Below, piece by piece: positions 6,828 through 15,225 of a stretch of 49,290 nt of DNA. Every line of letters starts with the position of its first letter. The stretch's first letter is position 1. Under the pieces are notes generated by a model, which saw only the letters and a list, made by a program, of their open reading frames with translations, searched no databases and had not been told where the DNA came from. A program made the position numbers and the translations under genes. The stretch is from Lactobacillaceae bacterium (lineage in GTDB: Bacteria > Bacillota > Bacilli > Lactobacillales > Lactobacillaceae). Location of the stretch: NCBI GenBank assembly GCA_031289015.1, contig JAITQG010000025.1, forward strand, positions 1 to 49,290, written 5' to 3'.

Positions 6828-8453
6828 ATGAATATGCATAAATTTAACAAGCTAGGGTGTCTGGTGTTAGCTGGAATTTTGGTTGGTGGAGGCTTTACAC
6901 CCAACGCATCGGCTGCCAAACCTAAACCGATCAATTGGACTATCGCAGGGGATTTAGTGACCCAAGATCAGGCCGTCTCAAACGATGTAATTTCTAATCA
7001 AATCATTTCTCAAGCCGGACAAGCGCTGTATCGTTACGGCAAAGACGGCAAGCTTCATTTGGCCGACGCAAAATCCGTCAAGGTCGCAAAAGATGGGCTG
7101 ACTTGGACGTTTACATTGAAAAAGCATTTGAAATGGGCAGATGGCTCAGCGTTAACGGCCAGTGATTATGTGTTTGCGTGGCGCCGGGCGTTGGATCCTA
7201 AAAATGCCCCATCAATTGACAGTAATGCTTACAACATTGTGAATGCTGAAAAAATCCATAGTGGTGAAATCACGGATTTGACGCAATTAGGCGTTGAAGC
7301 GCCCAATGCGACAACTTTAATTGTCCATTTGGCGAGTCCAGTGCCAATGTTAGACGGTGTGTTGACGGGGAGTTGTTTTTATCCAGAGAACGCGGACTTT
7401 GTAAATAAGGTCGGGACTAAATACGGCACAGCAGCGCAATATACCAGTTCGAATGGACCGTATATTTTGAAAGGCTGGAACGGGTCAAGCACGAGTTTTA
7501 AGTTGGTTAAAAATCCGTACTATGTCGATGCAAAAAAGGTAAAAACTAAAGTAGTTAATTTCCAAGTCGTGGTGGAGTCAAATGCCGCGTATAATTTATA
7601 CAAATCTGGCAAGGTTGATTTTGTAAAGTTGGATGCTGACCAAGTAAAAAAAGAAAAGAAAGATAAGGCCTACCAACAGATTAAAACGGCCGCGACGAAG
7701 TTTTTGACGATTTCTCAACGTAATAAGACGTTGAAGAATGTCCATTTGCATCAAGCCTTTCAATATTCCATTAACAAAAAAGTTTTGGCTAATAAAATTT
7801 TGTCAGGGTCGGCCATTCCAGGGAATACCTTTACGCCAAGTGGGTTAAATACTGATCCTAAGACGGGTAAGGATTTGAGTGTTGCGGCCAAAACTAAATA
7901 TACGCAATATTCACCAACCAAAGCCAAGGCCGCGTGGAAACTAGCGCAAAAAGAACTTGGCGTGAAAAAGGTGACCTTGCAATTATTGGTTGATACTGAC
8001 GATATTAATAAAAAAATTGGGCAATATATTCAATCACAGATTCAAGACACTTTGCCAGGCGTGACGATTGAGATGAAAACGCAACCCAAAGCAGCGCGGA
8101 TTAAGAAAATGTTGGCGCATGATTATGATTTGATTGTTGGTGGTTGGGCCGGATCGACAACTGATCCATCAAACTTCCTCTCAATCTTAACCACTGGTGA
8201 TCCGATGAATTTGGCAAATTGGTCAAATAAGCAATATGATGCTTATCTTCAAGCCGCCAAAACCACCGATATGTTGAAACCAGAGCAACGGATGCAAGAT
8301 TTCATTAAAGCGGAAAAGTTGTTGCAAAAAGAGGCACCAATGATTACCTTGTATTATGATTCAACACCAGCGTTGATTCGCACGAACATTAAGGGGCTTC
8401 AAATTAATCAAGTCGGGGCCACCTTTGACTTCACCAAGGCTGTTAAGAAATAA
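6828..8453 (+). CDS. oligopeptide ABC transporter substrate-binding protein (SBP family 5, OppA-like)
   Basis: This 541-residue protein is of the family 5 extracellular solute-binding type, with typical blocks such as LKWADGSALTASDYVFAWRR, YTSSNGPYILKGW and SINKKVLANKI. It would capture peptides outside the cell for an Opp-type importer, but no permease or ATPase gene is beside it. The N-terminus has a hydrophobic stretch (about residues 9-24) and a likely cleavage after NASA near residue 29. The only early cysteine (residue 11) lies before the hydrophobic core, so there is no proper lipobox. That is unusual for a Gram-positive OppA. Two ATGs (6828 and 6834) both have usable Shine-Dalgarno spacing. 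A terminator follows. Confidence 0.9.
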   Translation: MNMHKFNKLGCLVLAGILVGGGFTPNASAAKPKPINWTIAGDLVTQDQAVSNDVISNQIISQAGQALYRYGKDGKLHLADAKSVKVAKDGLTWTFTLKKHLKWADGSALTASDYVFAWRRALDPKNAPSIDSNAYNIVNAEKIHSGEITDLTQLGVEAPNATTLIVHLASPVPMLDGVLTGSCFYPENADFVNKVGTKYGTAAQYTSSNGPYILKGWNGSSTSFKLVKNPYYVDAKKVKTKVVNFQVVVESNAAYNLYKSGKVDFVKLDADQVKKEKKDKAYQQIKTAATKFLTISQRNKTLKNVHLHQAFQYSINKKVLANKILSGSAIPGNTFTPSGLNTDPKTGKDLSVAAKTKYTQYSPTKAKAAWKLAQKELGVKKVTLQLLVDTDDINKKIGQYIQSQIQDTLPGVTIEMKTQPKAARIKKMLAHDYDLIVGGWAGSTTDPSNFLSILTTGDPMNLANWSNKQYDAYLQAAKTTDMLKPEQRMQDFIKAEKLLQKEAPMITLYYDSTPALIRTNIKGLQINQVGATFDFTKAVKK

Positions 8454-8462
8454 TCACGACGT

Positions 8463-8492
8463 AAAAAAAGAGGCGGGTTTCGCCTCTTTTTT
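8463..8492. terminator. bidirectional terminator between oppA-like and corC-like genes
   Basis: An AGAGGCG/CGCCTCT hairpin is flanked by A-runs and T-runs on both sides. It serves the plus-strand operon ending at 8453 and the minus-strand gene ending at 8501. Confidence 0.88.
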
Positions 8493-8500
8493 GCTGTCGA

Positions 8501-9838
8501 TTAATCACTTGCATGGGGAGTTTCTAAAAATGAAACTTCCACACTTTCAATAAAGGAATCAGTCATTTTTAATGGGGTAAAGGTGAATTGATTAATGGTC
8601 ACAGGGGTAGCTACTGTCAAAGGTGGCACGTGGTTTAAGAGCAATTCTGACATTGATAACTCAGTGCAATTAATAAAACTTGTATTAAAAGCTAGTTCAA
8701 ACTTATGCACGGGCATCTCACCGTGGATGGTGTAATGCATATGGCCAGCTTCATCCATGCCAAGCTTAGTAACTTGCTGGGCATAATTCACATCAGGTTC
8801 AGTGGCAATCCAACTAAACAGTTGTTCATAAATTTGATTGTTGGTAATTAACCCAGCCGTACCACCAAATTCATCCGTGACCACCAATAATGGTGAATTA
8901 GTGGATTGCATCTTTTGATAAACCGTTAACAAAGTTTGATCGGCGGCAATTGATGAAATATGGCGCATGAATTTATAAACGGGTAAGTTTGGATCAATTT
9001 GGGCATGGCGCACCACATCAAAATGATAAACGTAGCCAATGATGTGATCTTTATTGTGATCAGCCACTACTGGAAAGCGCGTAAAGTGGGTAGCTAAATA
9101 TTTGGCGAGGGCGTCTTGGGCGGTCGTATTTTGATCAAACACAGTCAATGAGTTTCTAGGAATCATAATTGACGTTGCTGTTTTTTTACTAAAGGCAAAG
9201 GCCCGTTTCACAAAGAGGTGATTTTCAACCGGCATATTCCCGCGTGCTGAGACTTGGTCGGTTAAGTTCAAAATTTCTAACTCATCAAAATCTTGTGCAT
9301 TAGTGGTGATTGGGGTATTGTGGAAAATTTTAAAAATTGGTTCAGCCAGCTTTTCAAGCGTCCAAACAATCGGCTTGATTAAACGATTCAAGAGATAAAT
9401 CAAAGAAGCAATAATGATTAGGGCCGAAACCGGATGTTCTAAAACGGCATTCTTGGGTAAAATTTCAGTGATGATGACCTCAATGACAATTAATGTAAAT
9501 AATGAGAAAGTCGACATCAAAGTAACGGTGTGAATCGGGGTAAAACTGTCGAGGTATTCAAAGTACACTAGAAATGATTCGACGAGGCGTTCCCCAACCC
9601 AACCGATGGACACACTACCAATGGTGATTCCAATCTGGGTCGTAGATAAATAATTAGAGACATTTTTGGTAATTTCTAAGGCATATTGTGTCGAACGACT
9701 TTTTTTATGATTCTTTTCAATATAAGTCGCAAGCGCCGTTGGTCGAGTCACAGCAATCGCATAGTCGGCCGCAACGAAAAAAGCGGTAAAGACAAATAAA
9801 CCAAATAAAATAGCAGCGAAAATTATAATATCATACAT
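8501..9838 (-). CDS. CNNM/CorC-HlyC family membrane protein with CBS domains
   Basis: This 445-residue protein has the layout of the so-called hemolysin family: a CNNM (DUF21) membrane domain with about four helices (1-190), a pair of CBS domains (about 205-330) and a C-terminal CorC_HlyC domain (about 345-435). Family members are linked to magnesium or cobalt extrusion and resistance; direct hemolysis is not implied. Visible marks include the helix FFVAADYAIAVTRPT near 21-35 and TDEFGGTAGLIT near the end of the CBS pair. A strong AAAGGGGGG precedes the ATG on the minus strand. It is transcribed alone and shares a terminator with the convergent oligopeptide-binding gene. Confidence 0.9.
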   Translation of the reverse strand: MYDIIIFAAILFGLFVFTAFFVAADYAIAVTRPTALATYIEKNHKKSRSTQYALEITKNVSNYLSTTQIGITIGSVSIGWVGERLVESFLVYFEYLDSFTPIHTVTLMSTFSLFTLIVIEVIITEILPKNAVLEHPVSALIIIASLIYLLNRLIKPIVWTLEKLAEPIFKIFHNTPITTNAQDFDELEILNLTDQVSARGNMPVENHLFVKRAFAFSKKTATSIMIPRNSLTVFDQNTTAQDALAKYLATHFTRFPVVADHNKDHIIGYVYHFDVVRHAQIDPNLPVYKFMRHISSIAADQTLLTVYQKMQSTNSPLLVVTDEFGGTAGLITNNQIYEQLFSWIATEPDVNYAQQVTKLGMDEAGHMHYTIHGEMPVHKFELAFNTSFINCTELSMSELLLNHVPPLTVATPVTINQFTFTPLKMTDSFIESVEVSFLETPHASD

Positions 9839-9956
9839 GCTAACACCCCCCTTTTTTACGGGATAATAGAAAATGTTAATTTAACGTAATTGTACTAAAA
9901 AAAGGAGACTAGTGCGGAATTTCACAAATTAATCCGCTTTTAGGGATGGAATGGCA

Positions 9957-10197
9957 ATAAAAAAAACACAGAAGATTAATCTTCTGTGTTTTAGTTTGGC
10001 GTTGCTATTGAGTGACCGGCAATAGCTCCGGTGATAGATTTCTCTATCAGTCAACGTACACGCAAATCTATTGCTAGAAAAGTTAGTCATGTGTAGCGGG
10101 GCGGTTCCACAACCGCTTACCGCACCTACCACCAATGCGGGTGTATATGTAGGCCGTTTATAAAGATCAAATCATGATCTTCTCGACTCATCGCATA
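9957..10197 (-). ncRNA. candidate structured small RNA, about 240 nt, class not recognised
   Basis: The 379-base gap between two minus-strand genes holds a self-contained transcription unit. A promoter lies at 10204-10232. The end is a 30-base perfect palindrome (9963-9992) followed on the minus strand by a run of about nine T. In between are several strong helices read on the minus strand: GATAGA/TCTATC with a GAAA loop, CCGG/CCGG, GCGGTT/AACCGC, CCGCAT/GTGCGG, and a closing pairing of TGAGT near the 5' end with ACTCA near the 3' end. There is no coding frame of note. A 6S-like or Lactobacillales-specific RNA is possible. It lacks SRP RNA, tmRNA and RNase P signatures that I would recognise. 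Confidence 0.5.
9963..9992. terminator. 30-base perfect palindrome acting as terminator
   Basis: The palindrome is centred on GATTAATC with ACACAGAA/TTCTGTGT arms. On the minus strand a run of T residues follows (9955-9962), so it ends the RNA candidate upstream. Confidence 0.8.
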
Positions 10198-10203
10198 ACA
10201 AGT

Positions 10204-10232
10204 AGTATACGCCCAATTTATTTATTGTGCAA
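10204..10232 (-). promoter_or_regulatory. promoter of the small RNA candidate
   Basis: On the minus strand TTGCAC (10232-10227) and TATACT (10209-10204) are 17 bases apart. The -35 lies just inside the end of the MFS coding sequence. The -10 matches consensus in five of six positions; the -35 is weaker. Confidence 0.45.
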
Positions 10233-11651
10233 CCTAATTAACACTCGATAGCCAGTTAATAGCCAAGCTAAGACAACTAATAAAGCCCCAAATAGCATGG
10301 CAAAGTGCATTCCTTCAACGAAAATGGTGGGATGCCCGACTGGGAAAGTAGTAATGTGATGCCCGATTTTGGCCGACATGCCAGCATATAAAGCAGTTGT
10401 GACGGCGGTAGTTCCAGTAATCATCCCCAAATTACGAGCCAGCGCATTGAGTGAACCGGCCACGCCTAGTTGTTGGCGCGGTGCATTGGACATCGTTAAC
10501 GCATTGTTTGGTGAATTGAAGAAGGCCGTTGAGAACCCTGACAAAGCATTTAAGCCGGCGACCCAAATTAATGGGGTGGTTTGGCCAACTAAGAACCACA
10601 TAAACAACGCTAGTGCCATGACGGTTAAAGCGCTCAAAGTTACTAACTCGCGATCAAAACGATCAGCGACAAAACCAGAAATTGGTGAACCAATTAACAT
10701 AGCTAAGGGGTAGGCCATCATGTACAAACCGGCTTCACCTGGCGACACGAGGCGCAAATTTTGTAAGTAAAAGGGCATCAAGACAGAAATGAAAAAGCCT
10801 GATGCAAAAACTAAGAATGACGCAATAATTGAAATGGTGAACAATTGGATTTTAAAAATTGATAAGTCTAACAGTGGATTGAGCGCACGTTTTTCCCACC
10901 AGATAAAGCCCACTAACAACGCAATGGTTGCAATGTAGGAAACCACTGGAAAGAAAGTTAAGAAGCCTTGTTCTTGGGCAATGTTGATTCCAACAAAGAA
11001 AATCGTAATTAAGGCAAAGAGCGTGAAGACACCTGGGTAATCAATCCGTAATGTTTGTTTAGACCGCGGCTGTGACTTAGGGAAAATGAAGAGGCCAGCA
11101 ATGATGGTCAAAATGCCAAGCGGCACGTTAATCCAAAAGATATATGACCAAGGCAAGACCTGCAAGATCATGCCACCGACTGCTGGGCCAGCAATCGCCC
11201 CTAAGGAAACGAACATGGCAATGGTGGCCATCGCTCGTGCGCGCATTTGAGGAGGTGCGATAGTTGTTGAGATGCCAAATGAGTTACTCATGGTCATCGC
11301 CGCACCGATTGCTTGGATGATTCGTGCAAACAATAAAAAGCCAAGTCCAAGATTAATCCCCGCTAATAAAGAACCAAGCGTAAAGACATATGTTCCATAG
11401 CGAAAAATCTTGATTTTGCCCAGTTGATCGCCGAGATTGCCAAAAAAAGTTAGCAAGCCAGAAATGCCAATCAAATAAATTGAAATTGCCCAAGTGGCTT
11501 GATTCATTGGAATATGTAGGGTATTGGCAATCACTGGTAGGGCAATGTTGACGATTGAAGAATCCAACGTTGACATGAACGTGAACATCCCGACCGCAAT
11601 TAAAATCAACCAAACACGCCGCATGGGCAGTTCGGGACTAGGGTTAGTCAT
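10218..11651 (-). CDS. MFS efflux transporter, DHA2 (EmrB/QacA) family
   Basis: This 477-residue membrane protein has about 14 predicted helices. The N-terminal block MSTLDSSIVNIALPVIANTL carries the acidic residue in helix 1 that marks the DHA2 family of proton-driven drug exporters, and RIIQAIGAAMTMSNSFGI resembles a later conserved motif. It most likely exports lipophilic cations or other toxic compounds; the substrate is unknown. The ribosome site CGGAGG stands 7 bases before the ATG, and a TATAAT box lies about 40 bases upstream on the minus strand. It is divergent from the universal stress protein gene. Confidence 0.88.
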   Translation of the reverse strand: MTNPSPELPMRRVWLILIAVGMFTFMSTLDSSIVNIALPVIANTLHIPMNQATWAISIYLIGISGLLTFFGNLGDQLGKIKIFRYGTYVFTLGSLLAGINLGLGFLLFARIIQAIGAAMTMSNSFGISTTIAPPQMRARAMATIAMFVSLGAIAGPAVGGMILQVLPWSYIFWINVPLGILTIIAGLFIFPKSQPRSKQTLRIDYPGVFTLFALITIFFVGINIAQEQGFLTFFPVVSYIATIALLVGFIWWEKRALNPLLDLSIFKIQLFTISIIASFLVFASGFFISVLMPFYLQNLRLVSPGEAGLYMMAYPLAMLIGSPISGFVADRFDRELVTLSALTVMALALFMWFLVGQTTPLIWVAGLNALSGFSTAFFNSPNNALTMSNAPRQQLGVAGSLNALARNLGMITGTTAVTTALYAGMSAKIGHHITTFPVGHPTIFVEGMHFAMLFGALLVVLAWLLTGYRVLIRLHNK

Positions 11652-11747
11652 GAAAAAACCTCCGATATAATTATTTATTTATATTATACGCTAGGTTTTA
11701 GCTGCGTATTCAAAGAAAGTTCGCAAACTCTTCATTCTGAAAACCCT

Positions 11748-11775
11748 TTCACAGAAAGTCGATAAAGTCTATAAT
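11748..11775 (+). promoter_or_regulatory. promoter of the universal stress protein gene
   Basis: TTCACA (11748-11753) and a perfect TATAAT (11770-11775) are 16 bases apart. The start codon follows at 11809 after GAGGGTAATGAG. Confidence 0.6.
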
Positions 11776-11808
11776 GAATGATAATAAGAAGAAATTGAGG
11801 GTAATGAG

Positions 11809-12258
11809 ATGGCAGACGTTCTTGAATATAAAAATGTATTGGCTCCAGTAGATGGGTCAGCGGTTTCAGAAAAAGTAGCATTGAAGGCGGCAGCAGTTGC
11901 TTCACGTAACGAAACCCGCTTGGATTTGTTGTATGTGATTGACACTAACGCACTCTCAGGGGTCGCTGGTATGTCAATTACTGGTGATGTAATTTATCAC
12001 TTGGTCCAAGACTCAGAAGAAAAGTTGAATACACTTAAAAATACGGTGTTAGTCGAATTCCCTGAATTAGAAGTTGACATTCACATGCGGTTTGGTTCAC
12101 CTAAGAAAGTCATTGCTAGTGAATTCCCAGCTGATCATGAAACTGGCCTAATTTTGATTGGTAAGTCAGGCCTTAATGCATTAGAACGCTTGATTGTTGG
12201 TTCAGTGACTACGTTCGTCGTGCAAAATGCTAAAACAGACGTCTTGATTGTGCAATAA
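11809..12258 (+). CDS. universal stress protein, UspA family
   Basis: This 149-residue single Usp domain has the ATP-binding pattern G-2x-G-9x-G-S at GKSGLNALERLIVGSVT near the C-terminus and the strand-1 start NVLAPVDGS near residues 9-17. ATP-binding Usp proteins respond to stress and bind adenine nucleotides; the precise role is unknown. It has its own promoter and is followed after 34 bases by an unrecognised small protein in the same direction, with a terminator after that. The two are therefore likely co-transcribed. Confidence 0.92.
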   Translation: MADVLEYKNVLAPVDGSAVSEKVALKAAAVASRNETRLDLLYVIDTNALSGVAGMSITGDVIYHLVQDSEEKLNTLKNTVLVEFPELEVDIHMRFGSPKKVIASEFPADHETGLILIGKSGLNALERLIVGSVTTFVVQNAKTDVLIVQ

Positions 12259-12292
12259 AACATTAGCAAAACAAGGAACCGAGGTATGGGTT

Positions 12293-12649
12293 ATGAAAAT
12301 TATTGGGAATAACCTGGAAACAATTCACAAATTCCGACACGAAAATATCAGTGAACGGTTAATGAACGATCCGCTGTTGGCATCGGTTGTTGGCTTGACC
12401 ACTGCTAATAATCCGCATCGCTTGCAGTTGTTGTTTTTAGACACCAATGAAACATTTTATCTAGTTGACAACACGTCTTCAATGGCGCACTCATTGATTT
12501 ATCAAGATGGGGCGATTGTGGTACGTGAATGGAGTCCCGCTGATATCATGGCGTTATTGCGTAGTTTTGAAGGCCATGGCTTTGATAACTACTTCCAGAT
12601 TTTGATTATTAACACCGCTGAAGCTCACGAAGCTGTGGCAAATGCATAA
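12293..12649 (+). CDS. unrecognised 118-residue protein, second gene of the usp unit
   Basis: I do not recognise this protein. It is soluble-looking, without signal peptide or membrane helix, and mixes hydrophobic strand-like stretches (LQLLFLDTNETFYLV, YFQILIINT) with acidic helices, so it is probably a small alpha/beta fold. The frame is open upstream, but CGAGG at 12280-12284 supports the ATG at 12293. It sits between the usp gene and a terminator, so a stress-linked role is plausible by association only. Confidence 0.75.
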   Translation: MKIIGNNLETIHKFRHENISERLMNDPLLASVVGLTTANNPHRLQLLFLDTNETFYLVDNTSSMAHSLIYQDGAIVVREWSPADIMALLRSFEGHGFDNYFQILIINTAEAHEAVANA

Positions 12650-12657
12650 ATATAATG

Positions 12658-12688
12658 AACATGAAGCAGACTGCTCCATGTTTTTTTA
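12658..12688 (+). terminator. terminator of the usp unit
   Basis: The hairpin pairs ACATG with CATGT and AGCA with TGCT, and is followed by seven T residues. Confidence 0.75.
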
Positions 12689-12750
12689 TTTGGCCGCAAT
12701 ATGCAACCGCTAACATATTTTTGAGAAAGCATACTAAACTAAAAGATTTA

Positions 12751-12759
12751 TTGGTATAA
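12751..12759 (+). promoter_or_regulatory. extended -10 promoter before the PF04020-type gene and hprK
   Basis: The extended -10 TGGTATAAT (TG-n-TATAAT) stands about 35 bases before the start at 12794. No good -35 is needed for this class and none is seen. It probably drives the membrane protein and hprK together. Confidence 0.5.
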
Positions 12760-12793
12760 TAAATTGGTTACTACATGGTTAAGGTGAATTTAG

Positions 12794-13174
12794 ATGAAGA
12801 TTGAAAAACAAATTGATTTTAAAAGCTTCTCCTTCGTGCAGCGCTGGGTGATTAATACAATTATGCTATTAGCATTGGCTGGTTTTTTTCATACGGGGAT
12901 GCATATTGCAAGTGTCTGGACGGGGATTTTAGCCGCCTTCGTCTTAGGAATTTTAAATGCAATTCTGCGGCCGGTGTTGCAATTGATTAGCTTGCCCCTA
13001 ACTTTATTAACATTTGGGTTGTTTGGCTTTGTTGTGAATGCGTTTGTTTTATGGCTAACTAGTTTTGTCATCGGGGCGGGCTTTCACTTCACGAGTTTTG
13101 GGTGGGCCTTGATGATTTCGATCATCATGACGGCAGTTAACCTAGTCTTGTCAAACTACTTCACAAAAAAATAA
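12794..13174 (+). CDS. four-helix membrane protein (PF04020, phage-holin-family-like)
   Basis: This 126-residue hydrophobic protein has about four helices. It resembles the PF04020 group, which databases call phage holin family but which is chromosomal in most Firmicutes. The stretch LGILNAILRPVLQLISLPLTLLTFG is typical: the NaxlRPvl pattern is its hallmark. Function is unknown. In lactic acid bacteria it commonly precedes hprK, as here (15-base gap), so the placement argues against a prophage origin. AAGGTG precedes the ATG. Confidence 0.85.
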   Translation: MKIEKQIDFKSFSFVQRWVINTIMLLALAGFFHTGMHIASVWTGILAAFVLGILNAILRPVLQLISLPLTLLTFGLFGFVVNAFVLWLTSFVIGAGFHFTSFGWALMISIIMTAVNLVLSNYFTKK

Positions 13175-13189
13175 TTACCGAGGATTATA

Positions 13190-14125
13190 ATGGCAAAAAA
13201 AATTACAGTTAAAGATTTGCTAGACAATACCCGGCTCACGGTTGTTCAAGGTGAACAATATATGGAGCGCGAAATTACGACTGAAAACATTTCGCGGCCG
13301 GGCCTAGAAATGACTGGTTATTTTAATTTCTATGCACCCGAGCGAATTCAGCTCATGGGCATTACGGAAACATCATTTGCTGAACGCATGAGTCACGATG
13401 AATTATTAATCGTGGCGCGTAAAATGATGACAGAAACCACACCAGTCTTTGTCGTTTCGACAAATCGTAAATTACCAGCAGAATTCTTGGCGGTGGCTGA
13501 GGAATCTAAAATTCCGGTGTTGGCCACTGAATTGACGTCGTCGCGAATTTTATCAAACATGACGTATTATTTGTCGGGTCAATTAGCTGAACGGCAATCA
13601 GTCCATGGGGTGTTAGTTGACATCTTTGGCTTGGGGGTCTTGATCACTGGTGATTCAGGGGTTGGTAAATCAGAAACGGCCTTGGAACTTGTGCAACGTG
13701 GACACCGGCTAATTGCTGATGATCGAGTTGATATTTATCAACAAGATGAAGAACGCCTCGTTGGGGAAGCCCCAGCTATTTTAGAAAACTTGATGGAATT
13801 GCGTGGCGTGGGCATTATTGACGTCTTGAATTTGTTTGGTGCCGGAGCGGTCCGCCACCATGCGACAATCAGTTTCAATTTACATTTAGCTAAATGGGAA
13901 GATGGCCAACAAGTTGATCGGTTGGGCAATGGCGAAGATTCAATTAAGATTTTAGGGGTTGATTTACCACGCCTAGTCTTGCCCGTTCAAACTGGACGTA
14001 ACATGACGATCTTGGTTGAAACCGCCGCTAAAAACTTCCGCGCGAAGATGATGGGCTTTGATGCGACTGAAACGTTCAATAATAATTTGAACAAATTGAT
14101 TGCAGAAAACTCTGAAAATAATTAG
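13190..14125 (+). CDS. hprK: HPr kinase/phosphorylase
   Basis: This 311-residue bifunctional enzyme phosphorylates HPr on Ser46 with ATP or pyrophosphate and removes it by phosphorolysis, setting CcpA-dependent catabolite repression. The P-loop GDSGVGKS is at 154-161, the catalytic His is in SVHG at 139, and the family signature MELRGVGIIDVLNLFGAGAVR follows near residues 202-222. The target serine is present in the HPr encoded at 20925. Length is normal. In related bacteria lgt often follows hprK; here gpsA comes next. Confidence 0.97.
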   Translation: MAKKITVKDLLDNTRLTVVQGEQYMEREITTENISRPGLEMTGYFNFYAPERIQLMGITETSFAERMSHDELLIVARKMMTETTPVFVVSTNRKLPAEFLAVAEESKIPVLATELTSSRILSNMTYYLSGQLAERQSVHGVLVDIFGLGVLITGDSGVGKSETALELVQRGHRLIADDRVDIYQQDEERLVGEAPAILENLMELRGVGIIDVLNLFGAGAVRHHATISFNLHLAKWEDGQQVDRLGNGEDSIKILGVDLPRLVLPVQTGRNMTILVETAAKNFRAKMMGFDATETFNNNLNKLIAENSENN

Positions 14126-14162
14126 CCCAATTCAACAAATTAGGTGTAATGTAAATAATATT

Positions 14163-14184
14163 ATAACTTAGCAAATTAAGTTAT
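14163..14184. repeat. inverted repeat in the hprK-gpsA gap
   Basis: ATAACTTA (14163-14170) and TAAGTTAT (14177-14184) form perfect 8-base arms around a 6-base spacer. The repeat ends two bases before the AGGAGG of gpsA. It could be an operator or a small hairpin affecting translation. Confidence 0.45.
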
Positions 14185-14198
14185 CTAGGAGGCTTATT

Positions 14199-15218
14199 GT
14201 GAGCAAGACAATTGTTGCCGTCTTGGGAGCTGGTTCATGGGGGACGGCCCTAGCAAATGTGGTGGCTGAAAATGGTCACGACGTGCGCTTGTGGACTCAT
14301 CGAGCAGAGCAAGCAGACGAAATAAACAACCAACACACAAATTCGAAATACATGGGTGATAACCCGCTAAATGTAAAGTTAGTCGCAACGGCTGATATGC
14401 AAGCAGCCGTTTTGGATGCAGAAATCGTTTTGAGCGTCGTGCCCACCCAAGCAACCCGACAAGTGGCTTCCCAATTAAATTTGGTTTTGCAAGAATTGCA
14501 ACAAGAAGTTACAATTGTAGGGGCGACTAAGGGCATTGAACCTGAAACTTACAAGTTGGCGGTTGAGATGATTACTGAAGAAGTTGATCCGGCTTTGGTC
14601 GATGGTGTCGCCGTTATCGCCGGGCCATCACATGCTGAAGGGGTTATCAAACACGACCCCACGTTAGTGACGGCTGTCAGTGAAGACTTAGCCATCGCTG
14701 AACGGGTGCAAGAAGTTTTTTCCAACGCGACTTTTCGGGTTTACACCAATGATGATGTCATTGGTTCGGAATTAGCCGGCGCCCTAAAAAATGTGGTCGC
14801 CATTGGGGCTGGTGCCTTGGATAGTCTAGGCTATGATGCTAATGCTAAGGCTGCCTTGTTCACTCGTGGCTTGGCTGAGATTGCCCGGTTAGGTCAAGCG
14901 TTTGGTGCTGATCCAATTACCTTTATGGGCTTGGCCGGCGTTGGTGATTTGTTTGCCACGGCAACTTCAGTGCATTCGCGCAACTTCCGCGCTGGTTATC
15001 AGCTAGGCGAAGGGAAGAGTTTGGCTGAAGTGGTTGCTAATATGGGGATGGTAATTGAGGGTATTTCCACGACAAAGGTTGCCTATGAATTAGCGCAACA
15101 AAAGCATGTTGATATGCCAATTACCGAAGCTATTTATCAAGTATTATATGAAGATGTGTCACCAGACGATGCCATTGCTAAGTTGATGGGTCGTGCGGTA
15201 CAAAAAGAAGGGAAATAA
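14199..15218 (+). CDS. gpsA: glycerol-3-phosphate dehydrogenase [NAD(P)+]
   Basis: This 339-residue enzyme reduces dihydroxyacetone phosphate to sn-glycerol 3-phosphate for phospholipids and lipoteichoic acid. The dinucleotide-binding motif [10 protein letters not shown] is at residues 10-19, and [16 protein letters not shown] carries the conserved catalytic lysine. The start is GTG, six bases after a perfect AGGAGG. galU follows after 7 bases, so the two are co-transcribed. Confidence 0.96.
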   Translation: MSKTIVAVLGAGSWGTALANVVAENGHDVRLWTHRAEQADEINNQHTNSKYMGDNPLNVKLVATADMQAAVLDAEIVLSVVPTQATRQVASQLNLVLQELQQEVTIVGATKGIEPETYKLAVEMITEEVDPALVDGVAVIAGPSHAEGVIKHDPTLVTAVSEDLAIAERVQEVFSNATFRVYTNDDVIGSELAGALKNVVAIGAGALDSLGYDANAKAALFTRGLAEIARLGQAFGADPITFMGLAGVGDLFATATSVHSRNFRAGYQLGEGKSLAEVVANMGMVIEGISTTKVAYELAQQKHVDMPITEAIYQVLYEDVSPDDAIAKLMGRAVQKEGK

Positions 15219-15225
15219 ATTTATC

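Noticed and set aside
8501-9838. Hemolysin toxin
   Set aside because: The domain order CNNM-CBS-CorC_HlyC marks an ion-transport-linked family; the hemolysin name is historical.
12794-13174. Prophage holin gene
   Set aside because: PF04020-type proteins are chromosomal and commonly precede hprK; no lysin, integrase or other phage gene is near.
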